Shown piece by piece: positions 37,701-45,195 of a stretch of 64,000 nucleotides of DNA. The stretch's first letter is position 1. Each line of letters starts with the position of its first letter. The DNA comes from Lepturacanthus savala (lineage: Eukaryota > Chordata > Actinopteri > Scombriformes > Trichiuridae): assembly GCA_030544235.1 (NCBI GenBank), contig CM060461.1, forward strand, positions 557,001-621,000, written 5' to 3'. Both the position numbers and the translations under genes were made by a program. The notes under the pieces are model-generated. The model searched no databases, was not told the origin of the DNA, and worked only from the letters and a program-made list of their open reading frames with translations.

Positions 37701-40700
37701 ACAAATAGCAGCAACCCAATCGTTAGGCCACCAAACCGTTGATTTTATTTTATTTGGTTTATTTGGTGAAATATTAGGTTTTACTCTCTGTACGATGGGA
37801 AGTCAGAATTCATACAAATTCTTCATTTGAATCCATTCACACAATAGAAATATAAACAGTATACTATGGTTAGAATTGACTTCATTACTTTATTGCTATG
37901 GTTCATGTTATACAGTATTTGAACCTACACTTGTAAAAACTCATCATATCAGATGCACCAATCCGATACCCGGATCGGATATTGGCTCCGATATTGACCA
38001 ATTAGCTGGATCGGATATCGGGTGAAAGATGCCAATCCAATGTTCCGATCCAGTCATGCATGTAGTTACTTTGATTCTATGTTTGCTGCTCATCGCACAG
38101 AGCAGCGCAGCATTCAAGCAGTAAACAGTAACATGGAGCCACCACCGGACCAAGTCATTTGGAAACATTTTAAACTTAATAAGATAAATAGGGCTGTCAG
38201 CGTTAACGCGTTAATCGCGACTAGATTAAAGCAATCCATAACGCGATAATTATTTTTAATCGCGATTAAAGTTCGCCAGCCTTTTGTCTCTTCTACACAT
38301 CTGTAGGCAGCTCCTCTGGCTGTAGCCTTAAACTTCAGAGCGCTAGTTTTCAGTGAACTTAGTCGAAATGGATAAACAGAGGACCTCTGGACTTTTGAAT
38401 GGTCTGTTTGACTTTAAAAAAATTTGAGATGGTACAGTTGACAAGACGAAAGTTAAATGCAGCATATGTGAAGCAGAGTTCCAGTACCACTGGAGCACTT
38501 CTAGTTTTATTTCAATTTTGCAGTGTCGCCGTAGACCCGTGGATGATCGCACATCAAAGAAAATAACATGATAAATCTCTCAAAGTAAGCACTGTGTTAC
38601 TAGTTTATGCTTAATACATAATACTTTCATCTTCTTAATACTTGTTATTGCCTATCTATAAGTCAGGGTTTCATGCTGTATTTTTGAAGAAAAGACAAGT
38701 GGGCACTTTTCTTAAATGGCACTTTTCTGATTTAAAAACTATTTCAACACTTTTGTAAAATACAAAGTGTTGAAAAGTAAATTCTTTCTTTGTGTTCATT
38801 TTATTCCCAATTAAGACAGTCTGGTAAGAAATGCTTAACATTGTGGGTCTACAACAACACAATTTTAAACATACAATCTCAAATGTGATTAATCGCGATT
38901 AACTATGGAATTTCTGAGATTAAAAAAATTAATCACTTGACAGCCCTAAAGATAACAAATCCCACCGCTGTGTGTGACATCTACAACGTGAAAATTGTGA
39001 GGGGAGGTAATGACGTTGTTAAATAAACCCCACAAACAACAAGCCAGCTCCAACGTGTGTCCCAGACTCTAAACGACCCACTCACAAGACAATGTTTATC
39101 ACAGAGAGAAGTTCTGTTGTTGGTACTCTTCCAAAAAGTCGTTGTTCATTATTTTTTAATTTAATTATTCATCCCAGTATAAAAAAAGAAGCAAAAGCTT
39201 ATTTTACCTCTTTAGTAGACATGGAAAATAAAGTTTGCTGCAGGTTTACATATGATTTTAGCTGAAAAGACACTCATCCACCTTACCATCCATGTTAAAG
39301 GGGGGAGTTGTGTGGTGATTCGACCTCATGTCCACACAACAGTTCATTCATTCAACAGTAGTATTGGATCAGTATCGGATAACGGCCGATATGTTCAGCC
39401 CATGGAACGGTATCGCATTGGATCGAAAAAATCTGGATCGGTACATCACTAATCAGTAGTGAAGCCTTTACAGAATATATGCATAAAATGTGATATTTTC
39501 TATTGATTTTCTATCTTTTCTATCTATCTGTTAATTAAAAGATGCAAGCAGGAAGTAAACTGACTGGTATTGTGACCTTTTACACTAGTCAATAATTAGC
39601 CAATCAGAATCTCCAAAATAGCAAAAACGCATCACCCTCTTTCTGTAAATATGGTGCCTGGTCAAGCTCCTGTTAAATGTCATATTAGAGCATAAAACTA
39701 CAAAAAAGCTGCAGGATAACATAGACTAGAAGACGTGTCAAGCAAATATGTTGACACGCTGGTGACCACAAATGAGAAGGATTTGCATCAACATTAATTT
39801 CAACATGGAAAAACTCTACTCCGCATGCTTCACGATTTGTTGCTTCTTGAAAAGTGCTACACAAATAAAATTCTTCTTCTTAATCAATATTATTCATAAA
39901 AAGGTCCACTCCCACTTCAAATTAAATGTAATGGCAAATCAGAGGATGGGAAAAATACCTGTGTCTCTAACTAGGGATGTTCCTAATCCAGCTTTTTCAC
40001 TTTCAATCCGATATCGATACAAATTCTTAAATTCTGGTCAACGATGATCTAAGCATGTATCAAACGCCTCCACCTGCTTCATTTCACAATTCAAAAAAGA
40101 GATACACTGCTCATACAGTCGTTTTTGATGAAAGCTTTTCCACATCTGATATTTTTACTTTTTCTTGTTAGTGTGACACCACAACAGCTGCATCTCTGCT
40201 GCTCACAGACTGTTGTTCAGACCTGCGTTCACATGCGGCTGTATTGATAAATAATTTTGATGGAATCGTGGAGCGGTAAAAAACCTGGATCGAAATCCAC
40301 AAAAAATACACATCATTTGGATGGGACATTATTTCATCCTATCTGATCCGATTCTGATACTTCTTTGCGCATGTGTGTGATTGATACAACATCTGAAGTT
40401 TCTGCCGACCAGTGTGATCAACACTCCAGCTGTCAACAGCAGGAATCACACGTGTCAAAGTAAATATCAGTCGACATGCTGGTGACAAGAAGTCTTTGCA
40501 CCGAGAGAGTCAAGTCAATTTTATATGTTCAACCTCAAATAATGAATTATTATTGAAGCTCTTGTGTCTCTTCAGGCGACTACGAGCGTACCAGACAAGA
40601 AGAATCAGAAGTGACTCTGAAGGTTGTCAAATTCTTCAAGCACCCCAACTACTACAACGGCAGAACGGTGGACAACGACATCGCACTGCTGCGCCTGGAG

Positions 40701-41162
40701 TCTCCTGCCCCCTTATCAAATTACATCATCCCCACCTGTCTGCCTGACCAGGAAATGGCAGAGCGTGTGCTGCATTTAGACGGAACATTAACAGTGGTGT
40801 CGGGCTGGGGCAAAGAAAACCTGAACAGCACTGGGATGAGCTCAGCACTCAATTTCATCAAAGTGCCACTGGTCAACCGCACCTTCTGTGACCAGGTGAT
40901 GTCCCACTTCATCTCCGACAACTTCCTGTGCGCTGGCATCCCAGGGCAGAATACAGATGCCTGTGAGGGCGACAGTGGTGGCCCCATGGTGACACTGTAC
41001 AGGAGTACCTGGTTCCTGGTGGGCCTGGTGTCCTGGGGTGAGGGCTGTGGCAGGGTGGACAAGCTGGGGATCTACACCAAGGTATCAAACTACAATGGCT
41101 GGATCAACAGCGTCCGTGAGGAATGGGACAAAGGCAGACACGCACAGCCCAGAGGTGACTGA
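17528..41162 (+). CDS. proc: vitamin K-dependent protein C (eight coding exons)
   Basis: Exons 17528-17597, 19422-19579, 26778-26802, 26880-26990, 27677-27817, 28149-28264, 35205-35322 and 40576-41162 join without frame loss into 441 residues. Order: signal peptide; propeptide ending RSRR (residue 39); Gla domain from ANSFLEEL (40-84) with paired Glu residues for gamma-carboxylation; EGF1 (85-121); EGF2 (122-168); linker Cys173; trypsin domain. The triad is H234 (TAAHC), D281 (DNDIALL), S380 (GDSGGP); D374 sets trypsin-like specificity. The motif DACEGDSGGPMV and the exon lengths match protein C better than factors VII, IX, X or protein Z. Protein C, once activated, inactivates factors Va and VIIIa in plasma. 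Oddity: where mammals have Arg-Leu at the activation cleavage, this protein has Trp192-Thr193, and the dibasic light/heavy-chain site is absent. Introns 2, 6 and 7 are enlarged by transposons. Confidence 0.92.
18072..19020 (+). mobile_element. hAT-like element fragment in proc intron 2 (copy 1)
   Basis: Begins CAGGGGTTCCCAACCTTTTCC and includes CCCAATAAACAATACAGAAG, GAAGAGGAAGCATTGATTCA and GGCACACAGGCACACATCTATG. The same blocks occur in reverse order and on the opposite strand at 25470-25890, which shows a shared family. The interior has a hairpin at 18288-18324. No transposase frame is seen. Confidence 0.55.
18288..18324. repeat. perfect hairpin, 16-bp arms
   Basis: ACTAATTATGGAACGC is followed after a five-base loop by its exact reverse complement. 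It lies inside the hAT-like fragment of proc intron 2. Confidence 0.85.
19780..19935. repeat. degraded MITE in proc intron 2
   Basis: AAGCTGCACCTGAGGAATAT... and a downstream AACCGATAATC segment resemble the GCTGCAAC-ended MITE better preserved at 61207-61430. Both ends are eroded. Confidence 0.3.
20086..20253. repeat. DIRS left inverted terminal repeat
   Basis: GATGTCTCACTATGGGATGC... through ...CTCTTCTCACTCG is the reverse complement of 24403-24575 with few mismatches. One difference is a short replacement near 20236 (AAACAC against AAGATAAGCAC). Confidence 0.9.
20501..20779 (+). pseudogene. DIRS Gag-like N-terminal frame
   Basis: A 92-residue frame from ATG 20501 ends at TAA 20777. It contains a Cys/His cluster (CCCGNKISSKDTHQVCSGC, then CQHC) resembling the zinc-binding N-terminus of DIRS ORF1 proteins. 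The acidic continuation (LELDYRDDDDDVSDIL) is in another frame from about 20760, so a frameshift separates the two. A Lys-rich end (ARKKK then stop, near 21088) sits in a third frame. The central Gag region typical of the family seems to be missing. Confidence 0.5.
21500..23206 (+). pseudogene. DIRS reverse transcriptase-RNase H, frameshifted
   Basis: Pieces in three frames make one DIRS Pol. EEIHSLLNKRAI is in frame up to 21720; FYSRYFLVPKRGG follows in the next frame; GIRPILDLRALN, FTSIDLKDAYF, the catalytic YLDDWLLLA and the RNase H start VTTDASLYGWGG follow in a third. The first two shifts fall in a run of five T (21720-21724) and nine G (21752-21760). Another shift lies near 22640 (HINFLELSAVF continues in a different frame). 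About 60 residues seem deleted at about 22780, and a TGA at 22938-22940 sits where Trp is expected. The C-terminal part (PLRRDLLSQ, FHPHPEHLALWAW) runs to 23206. Confidence 0.8.
22814..24208 (+). CDS. DIRS tyrosine recombinase (open frame)
   Basis: A 464-codon open frame; the recombinase itself probably starts near 23190, since the first ~125 residues overlap Pol in another frame and look unlike a recombinase. It has an N-terminal SAM-like core-binding region (RSLYDCKWRVFEEWC) and the catalytic domain. The active-site residues of the tyrosine recombinase family are all present: Arg285 (SAKRVSDIHAL), His410-x-x-Arg413 (AHSTRG) and Tyr446 (RFYMLD). In DIRS elements this enzyme integrates the circular DNA copy. 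No stop or frameshift is seen, in contrast to the upstream frames. It ends at 24206-24208 before the internal complementary region. Overlapping ORFs are normal in this group. Confidence 0.8.
   Translation: MDALRSGCGGPLRVRRKRAMRTVLLPAQQGRSPGHRRTSARLTARASLRVSSSGPDTAHSVQSGGARPHTDSDSSTLACHALASGDLSVAAHPALATPAAQGPAVARGRGSVPSAPRASRTVGLARDWFNLTVVGLPQSVVATIQNARASSTRSLYDCKWRVFEEWCHREGHISFQCPVGVILSFLQDMIDKGKAFSKIKVYLAAISARHVGFGERPASQHALICRFMKGARRLHPVSRPLVPPWDLAVVLEGLKGPPFEPLEGADLKHLSFKTALLLALASAKRVSDIHALSVHPSCAQFAPGDVRMILKPNPTFVPKVVGSCSPIDLVAFAALPGEQRSHALCPVRAVRTYMDRTGGFRRSDQLFVSWASTHKGKPISKQRLSHWVVEAIALAYTSQRLQPPAGLRAHSTRGLAASWALFRGVSLQDICGAACWSSPLTFVRFYMLDVSASCVAVARAVLGP
24285..24381. repeat. DIRS internal complementary region
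   Basis: 24285-24322 is the reverse complement of the element's left end (20066-20103, one mismatch). 24326-24381 is the reverse complement of the right end (about 24565-24620). The junction of the two halves lies at 24322-24326. Such a region templates end completion during DIRS replication. Confidence 0.9.
24403..24575. repeat. DIRS right inverted terminal repeat
   Basis: Reverse complement of 20086-20253. It runs from CGAGTGAGAAGAGGTG to CCATAGTGAGACATC, followed by the element's unique right end to about 24620. Confidence 0.9.
25027..25052. repeat. (CAGT)n microsatellite
   Basis: Six and a half CAGT units at the 3' edge of a SINE-like repeat. Confidence 0.95.
25053..25385 (-). repeat. 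tRNA-headed SINE-like repeat, copy 1
   Basis: Same family as 48141-48500 (minus), 63391-63709 (plus) and the fragment at 30636-30715. On its own strand the family starts with a tRNA-like head (GTGGNGCAGTGG-type A box, and a GGTTCAA-type B box in the better copies) and ends CCTAATGAGGAATAAG. A tRNA-derived SINE is the best reading; the family name is not known to me. Confidence 0.55.
25470..25890 (-). mobile_element. hAT-like element fragment in proc intron 2 (copy 2, inverted)
   Basis: GATTTTCAACCTATGGGCCG and CATTTGCTTCTGTATTGTTT match, in reverse orientation, parts of 18072-19020. The middle of the family is deleted. The two copies bracket the DIRS element as widely spaced inverted repeats. 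Confidence 0.55.
26090..26700 (-). mobile_element. L2/Rex-type LINE RT C-terminal fragment
   Basis: The minus strand encodes SWMAENFLQLNQDKTYVLF, then IGPEAQR, then FYHSKNVCPFLSCANTEMLM and LQLLQNLAAHVLTRIRR. These are the usual consecutive blocks downstream of the RT active site in L2/CR1-type fish LINEs. The frame is interrupted and the catalytic part is missing. It ends about 80 bases before proc exon 3. Confidence 0.65.
28270..30050. other. proc intron 6, first part; nothing recognised
   Basis: AT-rich intronic DNA without a recognisable coding region or bounded element. Confidence 0.4.
30062..30480 (-). mobile_element. retroelement Gag fragment (zinc knuckles)
   Basis: The minus strand has LHDTLICDRIVCETNNATMR, a stop (TGA near 30345), then LTLDSCIELCHAVKLSQEN and two cysteine clusters, CKFCGKSQEKNKQKC and CKKCGKENHFALKC. 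The second fits a CX2CX4HX4C zinc knuckle, and the whole order matches Gypsy-type Gag. It is an isolated remnant in proc intron 6. Confidence 0.65.
30636..30715 (+). repeat. SINE-like repeat head fragment
   Basis: GGGGCAACACAGTGAGTAGC and CAAGAAGGTTGCAGGTTCAAG match the tRNA-like head of the repeat at 63391. Confidence 0.5.
31158..33363. mobile_element. hAT-type DNA transposon in proc intron 6
   Basis: Begins CAGCGGTTCCCAAACTTTTT and ends CACACTTTGGGAATCCCTG. A perfect 8-bp target duplication CTCTATTG lies at 31150-31157 and 33364-33371. No transposase is visible in the 2.2 kb interior. A shorter relative lies at 48905-49217. A GGTCTGGTTCTGTCCT-type tandem repeat lies at about 32726-32800. 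Confidence 0.75.
32726..32800. repeat. minisatellite, TCCTGGTCTGGTTCTG-type unit
   Basis: About five imperfect 15-17 bp units (TCCTGGTTTGGTTCTG, TCTGGTTCTA, TCCTGGTCTGGTTCTG and so on) inside the hAT element. Confidence 0.8.
33444..34666 (-). mobile_element. Tc1/mariner element copy B, both ends present
   Basis: Both terminal repeats (CACTCACCGGCCACTTTATTAGG) are intact and flanked by TA within AT repeats (33423-33443 and 34667-34728). It is 1.2 kb long and lies in proc intron 6, opposite to the gene. Confidence 0.9.
33478..34518 (-). pseudogene. Tc1/mariner transposase copy B, three nonsense codons
   Basis: The reading frame of 346 codons runs from ATG 34518 to TAG 33478. In-frame stops are TAG at 34356 (residue 55), TGA at 34200 (residue 107) and TGA at 34035 (residue 162). 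The last two replace CGA Arg codons, as expected from CpG decay. The C-terminal 169 residues are open and carry the second Asp (QQDNGPCH) and Glu (NPIEHLWD). There are no frameshifts. Confidence 0.85.
34671..34728. repeat. (TA)n microsatellite
   Basis: Nearly pure TA run next to the right end of Tc1 copy B. It may have grown from the TA target site. Confidence 0.95.
34740..35110. repeat. dispersed repeat shared with 40240-40400
   Basis: AACCTGGATCGGAATCCA, followed by CTGATTCTGATAC, recurs as AACCTGGATCGAAATCCA and CCGATTCTGATAC near 40281. It is probably a decayed DNA transposon. It ends about 90 bases before proc exon 7. Confidence 0.4.
35734..36845 (-). mobile_element. Tc1/mariner element copy C, internally deleted
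   Basis: Both terminal repeats are present with TA at both sides (35732-35733 and 36846-36847). Compared with copy B it lacks about 100 bp near 35936 and 12 bp near 35848. It lies in proc intron 7. Confidence 0.9.
35737..36697 (-). pseudogene. Tc1/mariner transposase copy C, catalytic Glu deleted
   Basis: Open from ATG 36697 for 274 codons, including both DNA-binding helices and two catalytic Asp (WSDESQF, QQDNGPCH). It then runs out of frame at the deletion near 35936, which removes the NPIEHLWD segment with the catalytic Glu. The C-terminal WLEREIRIMDVQPTNL continues in another frame. Without the Glu it would be inactive. Confidence 0.85.
36908..37715 (-). mobile_element. 5'-truncated LINE, RT C-terminal part
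   Basis: Same family as 11448-13372. From 37714 the minus strand encodes MLLFVDDLVLLASSDRDL (the RT catalytic FVDD block), MRISTSESEAMVLDWKR and EEFTYLGILFTSGGRMEREI. A shift is followed by MGFLRRVAGLSLRDRVRSSV, WLGHLVRMSPGRLPG and RPRTRWRDYVFQLVWE to the end. Truncation just upstream of FVDD is typical of incomplete reverse transcription. Confidence 0.8.
37950..39450. mobile_element. hAT-like element with GATGCACC-type ends, split by a second hAT
   Basis: The left end has AGATGCACCAATCCGATACC and the right end GGATCGGTACATCACT, inverted relatives. The interior encodes a BED zinc-finger start (PPDQVIWKHFKLNK, about 38140-38188). After the nested insertion at 38189-38948 comes a VCD-type Cys segment and KIVRGGNDV. 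The second Cys of the finger appears as Tyr (CDIYNVK). It is a dead element in proc intron 7. Confidence 0.6.
38189..38948. mobile_element. nested hAT with TAGGGCTGTCA ends
   Basis: Starts TAGGGCTGTCAGCGTTAACG and ends CACTTGACAGCCCTA. AAGATAAA (38181-38188) and AAGATAAC (38949-38956) are a 7-of-8 target duplication. Subterminal repeats of TTAATCGCGATTAA are present. The 8.77-10.89 kb element is related. Confidence 0.7.
39960..40420. repeat. decayed DNA-transposon sequence in proc intron 7
   Basis: Contains TCCGATATCGATAC-type and CTGATCCGATTCTGATAC motifs shared with 34740-35110 and the element at 37950. No ends or duplication are seen. Confidence 0.35.
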
Positions 41163-41235
41163 AGCAAGCTCCGCACACAGCAGCTCTGACCACAAGAAGG
41201 TTGTCAGTGAAGTTTACACGTGACTCACTTTGTGT

Positions 41236-41241
41236 AATAAA
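41236..41241 (+). promoter_or_regulatory. proc: polyadenylation signal of proc
   Basis: AATAAA lies 74 bases after the stop codon, giving a short 3' UTR. It is followed by a T-rich stretch typical of a cleavage region. Confidence 0.65.
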
Positions 41242-41566
41242 CTGATTTACTCTCAACACGCTTTGATTCCTTCTTTTCCACAGCTCCAAATCACTTATTG
41301 AGCCTCAGTTACGTGAAAACAATCCAAAAAACACATCCATCGCCTGATTTCTTCAAACAAGCTGAGAGAGGAGCTCAGATTTTTTACCTTAAAAACATAC
41401 ACAGACAACTTCCTGTAATGCTACAGATGTAGTTTACTTAGTTTTGCTGCAGTATAAATAGTTACTCTTTAATTCAAAATGAGCAACTGAAATAGGCTCC
41501 CCCAAGACAGAAATAATCTACTAAAAAAACATATTTCTCCCAAACACAACTCAGATTCCTTTAATG

Positions 41567-42279
41567 CAGTGCTTCTCAATTATTTTCTGTTGCACCCCCC
41601 CTAGCAAGAAGAAAACAATTTGCAAAAAAAAAAAAAATTAGGAAGGATTTGATCTATTTTATCTCTAACAGTTCTAGTTATTATTAAAGAATTTATGAAA
41701 TCATCACAGCTAAGACTAACTGGAATAGATGGATCTACTGAGCTGTGACTGTTGGTTAATTTGGTACGCCACCTTATATGATGCTAACAGTGCTTGGTGG
41801 TTTACTGAAGCAGCATTCACAAAGCAGGATGATTGTTGGCAATATTCTGCATGTTTTTTGCTAAAAAAAAAATAATTTATTTGGCTTCATGCTGTGCCAG
41901 CATTTTTAGACACAGTAAACACACCGGTCTTTCCTTGTCTCCCACTGCAGTCACAGTGAAGCCAAGTGCTACATACACCTCATATTTCCTCGTCTTAGTT
42001 TTCGGGTGACTTGCTTTTGTCTCATTATCTTCGTATCTTTCTCTGCCTTTCTTTTCATCCCTGTTAAAAATGTATTGTGTTGTCTCTTGAGGGTTTGTTT
42101 ACTACACATTATATTGCTTGCTCTGTGCAAAAAAACTGACAACATAGAGCTAATACTCCCTGTGCACACTGAGAATGAGAGCACCTCTGCCAACTACTGT
42201 AGTGGATGTGTAATTACACTTTATAGTATGATAAAAAAAAACATGTTCCCTAGGGTAACATGCCCCCATTAAAGCATTG
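41567..42279. mobile_element. hAT-type element downstream of proc
   Basis: Perfect 8-bp duplication CTTTAATG at 41559-41566 and 42280-42287. Ends read CAGTGCTTCTCAATTA and, reverse complemented, CAATGCTTTAATGGG, so the TIRs are short and imperfect. The related flanking sequence at 47490-47510 is uninterrupted (CCTTTAATGAAATAAAAT) and acts as an empty site. Confidence 0.7.
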
Positions 42280-42559
42280 CTTTAATGAAATAAAATAACA
42301 ACCTCCAAACTAAAGCAAAATTACCTCACTCTAACTTGCTTAACAGAAAGGTATAGCAGAATGTTATTAATTAATTAATTGTTCAATACTTCATTAACTA
42401 ACATGTAATAATGTTCTGACTCCATGACTCCATTTCTCCTTCTGATTCGGATCTAGTGTACCAATCATAGAGAGGAGGGTGCGGTTAAACCACTCAGGTT
42501 GTGAATCTCCTTGAGGATGATAAGGCAACATTCTAGACTAACGAATTCCCAATATTCAA

Positions 42560-43400
42560 GAGGACTTTGATCAGTTTTCTTTCAAATTCCACCCTTGAAA
42601 TGTATCCAAGTAGGAAGTCCATGTATACCAGATCGAATGGACCAGTGGACTGGTTATATGGTTTAATAGAGCAGCTCTGAGTGGCAATCTTCTTTGCAAC
42701 ACACCAGCCACAATTTTTTTTACATACTGCTCTACCTCTGCTCCCATTTTGGGCCAGTAGAAATGGTCTCTCATTCGTTCAATTGTGTTCTCAACTCCCA
42801 GATATCATGACTCATCATGGAGGTGCACACATGCTGATGCACTTTTGGGGAAAAACAAGCCAATGCCAAACAATGCCAGACAGTCTCAACTTTTCAATAG
42901 AGCAGTTCATCCCTCAACACCAACTTATCTGGCCTCTAGATCATCACCCTTTACAGTGGGAATTGAGTGTCACCACCGATTTCTTTCTTCACTGGTGTGA
43001 TCAAGTCTTCATCTTGAGATCTGATTAGTTCTTTCCTATTAAGTTGGCTCAAGCCCTCAAGATCCAGACCAGTGGGAAGAACATAGCACTCTGGGATGGC
43101 CTCTGGAGTAATCCCTAGTTCGGTGAACCATCAGAGGGCTCCCCACAGGTAACCTGTTTGCAGAGAATTTTAACACTTTCAGGAGGCATGTTTTGCCCAT
43201 CAGCTCCATCAATCGGAAAGGGATTTTGTGACAATGAGTCAGCAACAATGTTGCTGCACCCTGGCCAATACTGAAGAGTAAAGTTGTATGTTGACAAACC
43301 AGAGAGCCATCGGTGACCAGGTGCTAGTTTGGCAGCACATCTTATCAGGCACCTTGTCTGCGCTTCTCTTCTTTTGGGTGGGGGTTGTAGTGCCCACAAA
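42560..43400 (-). mobile_element. Gypsy-type pol remnant (RNase H end, integrase start)
   Basis: On the minus strand, 43340-43200 encodes HRWLSGLSTYNFTLQYWPG and NIVADSLSQNPFP, the end of a Ty3/Gypsy RNase H domain. 42774-42571 encodes RDHFYWPKMGAEVEQYVKK, the N-terminal integrase zinc-binding region, followed by a core-like segment in shifted frames. Multiple frame changes make it non-coding. No LTR pair was assigned to it with confidence. Confidence 0.7.
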
Positions 43401-43409
43401 GGAAATATA

Positions 43410-44555
43410 TGCAGACAGGTCTGATCATCTGCCTGGCTGAGCCTGGAACTTGTGAGTTGTTTTTTTTTTTTACACCTTCGATGGTGATGTCATCAGATAT
43501 AAAATCAGATCACCAGCCTCTTCTTCTCTCTCTCTTGTGGCTCTCCTGTTCAACACCTCATCAGCAGAGCACCGCTCTGTTCTTCTCACAACAGGAGAAG
43601 CTGCAGCCCAAAAGCCTTCAGCAGCTTCTCTGGTCTCAAGGGATAATTCAGTAACAACAACATCAGCGTTTCAAGGATGCGTGACTGAGGACTCAACAAT
43701 TTTCGTCGAGCACCTCAACTAATTCAGGTCTGGTTCTTCCAACAAGCAACGTGGATCAACATGGCCTGCACAACAAATCTGCTCCACTACGAACACCACA
43801 GCTCCAACAACCTCCTTCAGCCATCTCAAGGAGAGCAACTCTTCCTCTTCTTTTCCATGGACTGGTAATATGAGTTGGGCAGAACAGAACATACTAACAT
43901 CTCTTTAACATGACACCCTAAATACACAAAGTGGTGTTAAACCTTGTTTGAATGTTTTTACATTCTCCTGAGGCTGCAGGTTCTGAGGCAGGAGGTGGAC
44001 GAGACTGAGTAAGAGATAGCTGTGAGTTGTGATTTCAACTCTTCTACCTCCATTCTAAGACCTATTTCTGCTTCTGCTGGTAACATCACAGTTTTCTAAA
44101 ACCAAACCTACTGATTTGGCTGGTTTCAACTTCCACTGGGAGACTTCATATTCTTCTTCAGTACGTATCTCATTCAACAGCTACAGAAGTGGTGGACCCC
44201 TTCTCTCTCTAAGCCTGAGACTTAGGAGCATCATGTCAGATGAAGCCCTTTAATTAGTTGGTCATGATATGCTTTGCCTGAGGGTGTCCATAGGCTGCTG
44301 AACAGTGCATGCTGTGCTTGTTAACTTCACCTGCAAGGAAATCAGACATATATGCAAATATAAATATTAGTCCTTCAGTTTTAGTAAGGCTACAAAATGA
44401 TTTACAAATTATAGGGCATCAGGCATAAATATGCCTGAGGCATAAATTATGAAGAGTAGTGGTAGGAGTAGTATTGTTCAGTAATTTCACTGCAGCTGTA
44501 GCATCAATTCCAGTACTCACCTCCTGAATTCCTCTTCTCTTCCTCTTTCTGTTCT
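43410..44555. other. intergenic, no gene recognised
   Basis: Serine-rich and low-complexity short frames only. It may be decayed internal retroelement DNA, given its neighbours, but I see no diagnostic motif. Confidence 0.35.
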
Positions 44556-45100
44556 GCACGCCAGAGAGCTTGGACAGCCTTTTCATTGTGAAAAAAAATT
44601 GTTTATCCGTTTGTCACTTGACTTGACCTTGACCTGACCTCTGATACACACAAAATCAGACCACACGGGCGCATCCAGTACCCAATTTAGGAACAAAAAG
44701 TAAAAATAGTAAAAATAGTAATAGGGTATTAAAGTTAAAATAGAATAACATAACACACATAACATAGAATATATAATATAGACTATAAATAGTCAGATTA
44801 TGTACAGATATTTGTAAGTAATGTGCAAGGAATGAGCAGTATGAATAGTGCAAAAAGTCAGGAATAGGGTGCATGTTCTTGGCACAATCATAGCTGTATG
44901 AGGTATTTAAAGTAGTTGTGTTGCAACTGTGTTTAAGTTATATTTGTGGCAGATTCCTGTCGCTGTTGAGGAAGCCGATGGTAGAGGGGAAGAAAGAGTT
45001 TCTAAGTCTGATGGTTCTGCATTTCACATCTCCTGAGGGGAGGACAGTGAACAGTCTGTGTTGGGGATGAGTGGGGTCCTTGATGATGGAGGCAGTTTTC

Positions 45101-45130
45101 CTGTGGTCTCTACATTGGTAGAGACCACAG
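45101..45130. repeat. hairpin, 13-bp perfect arms
   Basis: CTGTGGTCTCTAC and GTAGAGACCACAG separated by four bases. Confidence 0.9.
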
Positions 45131-45151
45131 GACCACTCTCTGCAGAGAGAG

Positions 45152-45195
45152 CAGGACTCCCCTGCTCTCTCTGCAGAGAGAGCAGGGGAGTCCTG
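45152..45195. repeat. 44-bp perfect palindrome
   Basis: CAGGACTCCCCTGCTCTCTC... is followed with no spacer by its exact reverse complement, ending at ...GGGGAGTCCTG. It lies 21 bases after the hairpin at 45101-45130, inside the LINE. Confidence 0.9.
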
